Positions 58,565 through 64,000 of a DNA stretch of 64,000 nt are shown in pieces; within the stretch, counting starts at the first letter, position 1; every line of letters starts with the position of its first letter. The stretch is from VAZQ01 sp963807865. Its GTDB lineage: Bacteria; Pseudomonadota; Alphaproteobacteria; Rhizobiales; Xanthobacteraceae. The stretch is from NCBI GenBank assembly GCA_963807865.1, contig CAWEDK010000012.1:62001-126000 (forward strand). The letters are read 5' to 3'. Position numbers and translations under genes: made by a program. The notes below the pieces were generated by a model. That model was not told the DNA's origin. It worked only from the letters and a program-made list of their open reading frames with translations, and ran no database searches.

Positions 58565-59248
58565 TCACGGGAATGGTTTCCGCGGCACCGGAATTGGGAC
58601 TCGCTGGGCTTTCTTCAATGGGCTGGCGGATGCGGTCTTCAATGCCGTGCGCTCGCCGGTCGAGCCCGTCCGGGTGACCTCAGGTTCGGAGTCGGCGGTG
58701 GCGACCGCAAAACCCGAAGCGTTGCGCGCCTTTTCCCACATGTAGGCGTAGCCCTTCATCTTCAGGTGGACGCCGTCCCGCTCGTGGAAGGCGCCCGAAC
58801 ACATGACGTCGTCGCGCATGCTGACGTAGCGCACCGCAGTGTTTGCAAACCGGCTCTTCAGCATGTTGTCGAGCTCGAGTGCGCGCGTGTCCCACGCCTT
58901 GCGCACGCAGGGCGGCCCGAGCCAGACCAACGTGATGTTCCTCCGCTCCATGGCCTGGACGATGTCGTCGATGTGCTTGTCGAGCCGGGCGATGCTGCCT
59001 TCCGCGTCGTTCGTCCCCAGCACCAGGAAGACCGTCGACCCCTCCGGGGTCTGCGCGATCTGCTCCTGCATCTTGCGGCCGCGGATGTGGATGCTGATCT
59101 TGGAGAGATTCTTGAGATGGCCGGCACGCGAGACACCCAGCCCGAGGCTGTCGCCGAGCACAAAGGCCGCGGCGTGCGCCGGCGCTGCGGAAAGGCAGTA
59201 CACGCCAAGTGCGGTAAGCGCCCAGGTGATTGTTGCCCGCATGCCCAC
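58565..59248 (-). CDS. SGNH/GDSL hydrolase, periplasmic
   Basis: 227 aa with a signal peptide (ATITWALTALGVYCLSAAPA, cut after HAA). The mature domain has AFVLGDSLGLGVSRAGHL, TVFLVLGTNDAEGSIARLDK and FHERDGVHLKMKGYAYMWEK: the Ser, Asn, Asp and His are all present. It is the first gene of the five-gene operon (SGNH x3, MBOAT, small membrane protein); the 275 bases upstream hold no clear promoter. The Pro/Lys-rich tail is low complexity. Confidence 0.82.
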   Translation of the reverse strand: MGMRATITWALTALGVYCLSAAPAHAAAFVLGDSLGLGVSRAGHLKNLSKISIHIRGRKMQEQIAQTPEGSTVFLVLGTNDAEGSIARLDKHIDDIVQAMERRNITLVWLGPPCVRKAWDTRALELDNMLKSRFANTAVRYVSMRDDVMCSGAFHERDGVHLKMKGYAYMWEKARNASGFAVATADSEPEVTRTGSTGERTALKTASASPLKKAQRVPIPVPRKPFP

Positions 59249-59523
59249 GACCCAGATTCCCCGTTAACGACAATTTTTAAGAACGGTACCGTTAAAAAAC
59301 AAGAAACAATCGTGGCATTCCGATGGACGGGAGGCCGCGCTTTGGGCAGGTCGCCACGGCCGTGAGGGATGGGTCGCGTTCGGGAGCCCCGGGTTCCCTC
59401 CACTCCGGGGGTAGACCGCGCACCTGTTTCCGCCTATATCCACGTCATTCCAGCGCGATTTCGCTCCACGAACGTGCGGACCTGCCGGCCGGCGCTGGCA
59501 CCGCCAGGCAACCTGCGACGCGT

Positions 59524-59597
59524 TGGGGGATAGTTCAATGGTAGAACATCGAACTCTGACTCCGAAAATTTAGGTTCGAATCCTAGTCCCCCAGCCA
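59524..59597 (+). tRNA. tRNA-Gln (anticodon CTG)
   Basis: 74 bases including an encoded CCA. The acceptor TGGGGGA pairs with TCCCCCA, the D stem is GTTC/GAAC, the anticodon loop is CTCTGAC with CTG at 59556-59558, and the T arm has TTCGAAT flanked by TTAGG/CCTAG (one T-G pair). The starting T is typical of tRNA-Gln. The anticodon stem has one A-C mismatch (position 30 against 40), unusual for this tRNA. It stands at the edge of a gene-poor stretch. Confidence 0.88.
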
Positions 59598-59923
59598 GCC
59601 AGTGCGGTTTCTGATTCTCCCGAATCTTCGTTCCACACCGCGCCCAGACCTGTCTGCGGACCGAGCCCTGCATTCCGACCCAAGCTGACCGGCCGCCGTC
59701 CGGTCCCGGCTGGATTCACAAGATCGAGCATATACCGGCTCATTGCCCGGCGCGATGGCGCTGCGTTGCGCGATAGTCCCCGATCTCCTGCAAATCGGGT
59801 CAATGAGCGAGAATCGGGCGCGGGACGACAATATTGCACCGGAGTGTGATGCCCATCACATTGGCGCATCCGAAGTCGGCCTAGGCTTCTCCTGCGCTGC
59901 GACATCCGGCAGGGGAGAAGCCA
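59598..59923. other. Intergenic, no gene seen (326 bases)
   Basis: Short open frames exist on both strands but none has a ribosome-binding site with protein-like composition. No copy of the tRNA 3-prime end was seen here or further downstream, so an attachment-site duplication is not supported. A GGGGAG motif at the right end belongs to the next small gene. Confidence 0.4.
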
Positions 59924-60097
59924 ATGTTCCGTTACTTGACCCAGATCGTTGCCGATCGGTTCGCCGAGTACCGCACTCAAGCCGAAGAATGCCAGCAGAC
60001 TGCCGATCTGTTCCCCGAGGATCGTATGGGGCAGGAATTTGCAGAACTGGCGCGTCGTTGGCGGTCAATCGCAAGCAATCAGGCTCTTCGAGGTTGA
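59924..60097 (+). CDS. Small hypothetical protein, 57 aa
   Basis: Read directly: the ATG at 59924 has GGGGAG seven bases upstream. The product starts MFRYLTQIVADRFAEYRTQA and ends QALRG; it is mostly helical with a charged middle (EECQQTADLFPEDRMGQEFA), with no membrane segment. The strong ribosome-binding site and protein-like composition make it credible. No family recognised. Its stop is four bases before the next small ORF, suggesting a pair. Confidence 0.5.
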   Translation: MFRYLTQIVADRFAEYRTQAEECQQTADLFPEDRMGQEFAELARRWRSIASNQALRG

Positions 60098-60101
60098 CAG
60101 C

Positions 60102-60233
60102 ATGAACCTCCACCTCGCCGGGAACCTTGGTGCAGACCGGATCATAACCTTCCTGATCACCGCTATCGGTTCAATCGGGACCGTCTTTTGCATCGTCTTT
60201 GCCATGTGGCTGGCAACGGTTGTGACCCTTTGA
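60102..60233 (+). CDS. Small single-pass membrane protein, 43 aa
   Basis: The ATG at 60102 follows the 57-aa gene by four bases. MNLHLAGNLGADRII leads into one membrane helix (TFLITAIGSIGTVFCIVF). A weak GAGG lies about eight bases upstream, within the preceding frame, so translation may be coupled. No family recognised; it could also be a chance ORF, hence the low confidence. Confidence 0.35.
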   Translation: MNLHLAGNLGADRIITFLITAIGSIGTVFCIVFAMWLATVVTL

Positions 60234-60260
60234 TTGCGCACGGCCGGTACGCGGCATCGC

Positions 60261-60716
60261 TCAGCCGTCCATCCAGGCGCCGGGTCCGCTAAAACGCTTG
60301 CGCGCTGCATCATAGCGATGGCGTAATTCACGGGCCGCCGAACCCGGATAATTTGGCTTGGCATGCTCTATGGCGTCGTCAATGGCCATGCCCTGCGACT
60401 GCAATGCCCTGATCGTCTCGACCAACTCCCAATCGCGGTCATGCGGCCATGTTACAGGCCGTCCTCCCTGCTTGTGAGCGGGTTTTACTTGAGCGGCCTC
60501 TGCAGCGAAAAACGCCAGCTCCTTATCGTCGAAGTGCTCCAATAGGTCGTCTCGAATGGGGAGAGGGTCAACGCGGTACGTCCCCATCAAGGCGGCTACG
60601 ACCGCAGTCGTGCCTGTCAATTCGGAGCGTCGTGATTCTTCGTGTTGCTCAAAATCGCGCGCCATCCCCTCTGCAATTCGGAGGGCGTTCTTCCGCGCTG
60701 TGGGCTTGCGATCCAT
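60261..60716 (-). CDS. Hypothetical protein, 151 aa
   Basis: A helical, charged protein: RKPTARKNALRIAEGMARDF at the start, a central DLLEHFDDKELAFFAAEAAQ, then RPVTWPHDRDWELVETIRAL and a C-terminal NYPGSAARELRHRYDAARKR. No signal peptide or membrane segment. The composition is normal for a protein and the frame is long for this gene-poor region. It does not match a family I recognise; the Trp/Arg-rich ends would allow nucleic acid binding, but this is speculative. Confidence 0.5.
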   Translation of the reverse strand: MDRKPTARKNALRIAEGMARDFEQHEESRRSELTGTTAVVAALMGTYRVDPLPIRDDLLEHFDDKELAFFAAEAAQVKPAHKQGGRPVTWPHDRDWELVETIRALQSQGMAIDDAIEHAKPNYPGSAARELRHRYDAARKRFSGPGAWMDG

Positions 60717-61150
60717 TGGCGTCAGTCCTTTCCGACATCAACCGGGACGCCGTCGCTTGAGACACCGCGCAGGAGCGTGCCACATCGGCCTGCGCTTTGC
60801 CATCAGAGAGTCGCTGGAGCGCTTTTCGCTTCGGCGGCGATAAAAGTGCGGCGCCGTCCAGACCTGCTCAGGGCCTATTTCGCGCCTGATAAGCGGGCTA
60901 CAATGGAACAATGAGCCTGAAGCTAGTCTACGTTATTGTCGCTCTGCTCTTATGCGGCTACGTAGCTCTGCTTGTATATGGCTGACAACTTGGCATGGCG
61001 GGACGAGCGAACGCCGACCCTCAATAGTTTGTCCTCGCGAGACACGAAGGTGGCTTCGCGATACCGGTCTATCAGCGTGGGAATTCATTTGTTGGGGTTA
61101 TTGCCACCCGTTTTTAGGCGATCCGGCAATGTCAGCCCGTGCAGCGCAGC
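60717..61150. other. Gene-poor stretch (434 bases) with one possible 24-aa ORF
   Basis: No convincing long gene. At 60911-60985 on the plus strand a short frame reads MSLKLVYVIVALLLCGYVAL plus four residues, a pure membrane helix, but without a strong ribosome-binding site. The longer frames here have cysteine- and arginine-rich compositions typical of chance. Confidence 0.3.
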
Positions 61151-61300
61151 CTATTGCAGCGATACATTTGCAACTGGACTTATAATCCGCTTGCAGTCGG
61201 CGATCCCCTCGTTGGGTGACGCTGCGGGCGACGATCGGAAGAATGCCGGGGCGGAAAGAACACCGGCAAGAGCGAAAGCTGTGATTAGTAACTTCATCAT
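61151..61300 (-). CDS. Small exported protein, 49 aa (tentative)
   Basis: The ATG at 61300 has AGAGG six to seven bases upstream. The N-terminus is a signal peptide (MMKLLITAFALAGVLSAPAF), leaving a mature part of about 30 residues with one Cys (GIADCKRIISPVANVSLQ). It could be a truncated remnant of a longer secreted protein. The frame upstream of the Met is not protein-like. Confidence 0.35.
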   Translation of the reverse strand: MMKLLITAFALAGVLSAPAFFRSSPAASPNEGIADCKRIISPVANVSLQ

Positions 61301-61791
61301 GGCGCACCTCTGTGCTGCTGACCACCGGTAATTGTCCCAGGCCACGCCGGGGGTTTTACAAGTTGGCCACTCAAACGGTCTCCAAGGTTCAACACCCTGT
61401 CCTGGGGGACAACTGACCGCCTTTGCCAAAGTCGCGCCGCATCTCGGGCACGAGACCGACCACCCGGCTGTGATGGCCGTCACAGAATGTTGGATTGTCG
61501 GGGCGAAAATCGCCTCGGCAAAATCGGGAGGCAACTCTCTCGATGCCGAACCGCTCGTCAGATCCCGAAGTCACACCATTAGCTGATCTTCTGCGGGGAA
61601 ATCGCCGACGGGCTGTCAGATCCGAAGCGAACGCCGGCAAAAGTTGAGAAGGGGCAAAGCAATCCCGTATTCGACGTTTCTGTGATGGCCATCACTTCGC
61701 CAGGAAGGTCTCGGTGCGAACCTCGCCGTACTGCTCCTGCGGCCTACGCAGATAGGCCGCCGAGGGAGTACATGAAATCGGGAGAAGAACG
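61301..61791. other. Intergenic, no gene seen (491 bases)
   Basis: No frame with a good start and composition. The last bases hold GGGAGAAGAACG, the ribosome-binding site of the OmpA-like gene. Scattered GTGATGGCCATCAC-like and TGATGGCCGTCACAG segments (near 61470 and 61683) form small palindromes that could bind a regulator, one of them about 100 bases upstream of that gene. Confidence 0.35.
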
Positions 61792-62427
61792 ATGTCAGGA
61801 AGTCCCAAAAAATTCGGCGTGAATTTGGCATGCGTCGTCTTGGCCGCTGGTCTGGCCTTGCCGGCCAGCCTCGGGCTCGCGCTTGCCGCGGAGCAACCTT
61901 CGGCGCAGCAGATCATCAAAGCACTGAAGCCTACGAGGGTCACTCGCGGCCTCTCGACATCGCCGGCCGACACCGCTCGCGCCACCGAGGAAGCGCGTTT
62001 CATCGATACTTTGCGCAACCGGCCGACCAGGTCGCTCACGACCGCCGAACGCACTCAGATCGCAACGATTACCGACAACAGGCCGAGAATCGACCTCGAG
62101 ATCAATTTCGAGTTCAACTCAGCCACCATCGGGACGAAAGCGGCGCAAGCTCTTACGGATCTTGGCCAAGCGCTCACGAGCGATGACCTGAAGGGTCGCA
62201 GCTTTTTCGTCAACGGGTACACGGACGCCAAGGGCGACGACCTCTACAATCAGGACCTGTCGGACCGTCGCGCGGACGCGGTAAAGCGGTTCCTGGCGGA
62301 AAAATACGGGATCGAAGCGACCAAACTGCTGACGGTCGGGTACGGCAAGACTCGGCTGAAAAATGCGTCCGATCCGTATGCAGCTGAGAATCGCCGCGTG
62401 CAGATTGTCAACCTCGACGACAAGTAA
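61792..62427 (+). CDS. OmpA-family protein (peptidoglycan-binding C-terminal domain)
   Basis: 211 aa with a signal peptide (LACVVLAAGLALPASLGLAL, cut after ALAA). The region from residue about 95 is the OmpA/MotB domain: RIDLEINFEFNSATIGTKAA, FFVNGYTDAKGDDLYNQDLS and RRADAVKRFLAEKYGIEATK, then TRLKNASDPYAAENRRVQI. The peptidoglycan-binding Asp and Arg residues are present. The N-terminal 70 residues are not a beta-barrel, so it is periplasmic rather than a porin. GGGAGAAG precedes the ATG. Confidence 0.87.
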   Translation: MSGSPKKFGVNLACVVLAAGLALPASLGLALAAEQPSAQQIIKALKPTRVTRGLSTSPADTARATEEARFIDTLRNRPTRSLTTAERTQIATITDNRPRIDLEINFEFNSATIGTKAAQALTDLGQALTSDDLKGRSFFVNGYTDAKGDDLYNQDLSDRRADAVKRFLAEKYGIEATKLLTVGYGKTRLKNASDPYAAENRRVQIVNLDDK

Positions 62428-62462
62428 CGGCCAAGCAGCAGGCAGTCAGCGGCGGCTGTCTA

Positions 62463-62511
62463 CCGCCAAGAGATATCAGCGCAGATGCCGCCAAGAGGCA
62501 TCAGCGCAGAT
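62463..62511. repeat. Tandem 25-bp repeat, two units
   Basis: CCGCCAAGAGATATCAGCGC-AGAT at 62463-62486 is followed by CCGCCAAGAGGCATCAGCGC-AGAT at 62488-62511, two differences in 24 bases. It lies in the 279-base gap after the OmpA-like gene and is probably a local duplication. No other signal is seen there apart from AGGGAG before the AsmA gene. Confidence 0.5.
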
Positions 62512-62706
62512 ATTCGGCGTTGGCCACAGCGTCCAGGTCGACCGGGAGGCGGGGATTCAGGCATTGGCCCAGTCACGTGGCGCTCAGTCTCGAGCGTCGC
62601 GGCGGATCCTCGATCCGTAAAGAGTTGGATTCGCCGGGGCGGCTAAACTCTTGGTTTCGGTCACCTCCGTGCTAGACTTTATCGCGATCAACTCCAGGGA
62701 GTCTGC

Positions 62707-64000
62707 GTGCAGACGACACTGCTCGGTGTTGCGATCGTAATCATCCTGGCGCTGGTTACGGCGCTAGTGGGACCCGTATTGATCGATTGGTCACGCTATC
62801 GCGGCCAGTTCGAGGCACGCTCGGCCCAGATTATCGGGCTGGAATTTCGCATCAACGGTCACATCGATGCCCGCCTGCTGCCCACCCCCACCGTGATACT
62901 CCACGACGTCGAGTTCGGTCACAACGGCAGCACAGTGCGCGCGCGCGCCTTGCGCGTCGAATACGCTCTCGGCGCCTTGATGCGCGGTGAGTGGCGCATA
63001 GAGGACGCTTGGCTCGAGGGACCCGAGTTCGAGTTCGGATTGGACGCGGCCGGCCGCACGCTCTGGCCGTTTCCGTTGGACGGCGGCTTCACTCCTCGGG
63101 AACTTTCGATCCGGCAGATCATCATCACCGATGGCCGCGCTACATTCGTCAACGGTGCCAGCGGCTCGCGCGTTGCCCTCGACGAATTCGAGTTCACGGG
63201 CGCCCTTCGCTCGATGGTCGGACCGGTCAAGGGCGAGGGTGCCTTCGTGACCGCAGGCCATCGCTACCCCTTTCGGATCAGCCTGAGCCGTGTCGCCAAT
63301 GAGAGCCCCGCCCAGCTTCACTTCAATATCGATCCGGGCGAAGGACAAATAAAGGCCGACGTCAATCTATCGATCTCGATCGAACGTCAGATGCCTCGTT
63401 TCGAAGGGACCATTGTGCTTGCTCGCTCGGTCGGCAGCACTCCTGATGGAGACGCTTTCAACGCGCCGTGGCAGCTTACCTCGCGAGTCAAGGGCGACAG
63501 TTTGGCTGCGGCGCTCGAGCAGATCGAACTCGAGCTTGGGGGGGATCGTGCCATCAAGCTGCGCGGCAGCGCCAAACTGACCTTCGGCAGCCAACCGCAT
63601 CTCGACGCGACGTTGTCTGCACCGCAACTCGATCTCGACCGGGTGCTGTCCTTGCCGCAGGAAACTCGACCTCGGCCGCTCGCCGCCATCAAGAAGCTGG
63701 CCAGCTCATTCTCCCCTGCGCAGCGGCTGCCGGTTCCCGTAAAGTTGGGCCTCGGCATCGAGATGCTTACCCTAGCCGGCGGCACGCTCCAGCGCGTGCG
63801 CAGTGAATTGAGAGCCGACGGGGAAACCTGGCATATCGACAAGCTCGACCTGCGCGCTCCCGGCCTCACTCAGGTGGGGCTCAGCGGCCGTTTCGACGCA
63901 AAATCCAAGGGGTCGGCGTTTACGGGAACGGCCAAGATCGATTGTGGCGATCCGCGGGCGTTTGCTGCCTGGCTGACCGACCGGGCCGATCTACAGGCGA
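62707..64000 (+). CDS. AsmA-family protein, N-terminal part (runs off right edge)
   Basis: A GTG at 62707, after AGGGAG, opens a frame that stays open for 431 codons to the window end. A single membrane anchor (TTLLGVAIVIILALVTALVG) is followed by GPVLIDWSRYRGQFEARSAQ, a hallmark of AsmA N-terminal domains, and long beta-rich repeats (RINGHIDARLLPTPTVILHD). AsmA-like proteins bridge inner and outer membranes for phospholipid transport or envelope biogenesis. The C-terminal part is not visible. Confidence 0.85.
   Translation, partial: MQTTLLGVAIVIILALVTALVGPVLIDWSRYRGQFEARSAQIIGLEFRINGHIDARLLPTPTVILHDVEFGHNGSTVRARALRVEYALGALMRGEWRIEDAWLEGPEFEFGLDAAGRTLWPFPLDGGFTPRELSIRQIIITDGRATFVNGASGSRVALDEFEFTGALRSMVGPVKGEGAFVTAGHRYPFRISLSRVANESPAQLHFNIDPGEGQIKADVNLSISIERQMPRFEGTIVLARSVGSTPDGDAFNAPWQLTSRVKGDSLAAALEQIELELGGDRAIKLRGSAKLTFGSQPHLDATLSAPQLDLDRVLSLPQETRPRPLAAIKKLASSFSPAQRLPVPVKLGLGIEMLTLAGGTLQRVRSELRADGETWHIDKLDLRAPGLTQVGLSGRFDAKSKGSAFTGTAKIDCGDPRAFAAWLTDRADLQA

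Noticed and set aside
59524..61791. Mobile island inserted at tRNA-Gln
   Set aside because: No integrase, transposase or duplicated tRNA end was found within the window, so only the gene-poor nature is reported.

Overview
The window is GC-rich, densely packed chromosomal DNA that looks like an alphaproteobacterium of the order Hyphomicrobiales (Rhizobiales), perhaps near Bradyrhizobium or Xanthobacteraceae. This placement is inferred from protein style, from the guaB-rsmB-guaA and ppx-rlmE gene orders, from several Bug/TctC-type binding proteins, and from GC-rich intergenic palindromes of a kind common in that order. No rRNA, CRISPR array, transposase or prophage was seen. One tRNA-Gln(CTG) lies at about 59.5 kb.

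Layout. 1-10.2 kb (minus strand) is a tightly coupled operon for a nonulosonic acid of the pseudaminic type: a winged-helix regulator and a NusG paralogue at the head, then PseB, PseC, an aldo/keto reductase, a PseG-PseH fusion, PseI, a cytidylyltransferase-aminotransferase fusion, a methyltransferase and a gene cut by the left edge. 10.3-16.9 kb carries a membrane acyltransferase, the sulfate-activation pair CysD/CysNC, a methyltransferase and a formyltransferase-polysaccharide deacetylase fusion; together with the first block this reads as one surface-glycan region. 17.2-20 kb is a patatin / acetoacetate decarboxylase / 3-hydroxybutyrate dehydrogenase operon. 20-34.4 kb is mostly transport and housekeeping (SulP permease, cytochrome c, BT1-type transporter, universal stress protein, Der, PanB, NnrU, two Bug binding proteins, a divergent SDR, DsbB). 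34.4-42.2 kb holds the purine block (GuaA, RsmB, MAPEG, MDR oxidoreductase, GuaB). 42.4-47.1 kb includes a DHA2-type exporter and an ECF41 sigma factor with its carboxymuconolactone decarboxylase partner and two visible ECF41-type promoters. 47.4-54.3 kb has RlmE, Ppx/GppA, a CoxL-like molybdenum subunit, an MFS transporter and a third Bug protein. 54.4-59.2 kb is a cell-surface acylation operon (one MBOAT, three SGNH hydrolases, one small membrane protein). Downstream of the tRNA is a gene-poor stretch with small ORFs, then an OmpA-like protein and the start of an AsmA protein running off the right edge.

An important caution is that many genes whose family is unmistakable are split over two or three reading frames by what look like single-base indels. 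These are dense at 0.2-9 kb, 11.9-15.6 kb, 17.5-19.4 kb and 42.9-45.2 kb, with scattered cases elsewhere, whereas long housekeeping genes between are intact. Several can be repaired by removing exactly one base. I treat them as probable sequencing errors and give the span of the restored gene; start and stop positions are read directly, while internal breakpoints are approximate.
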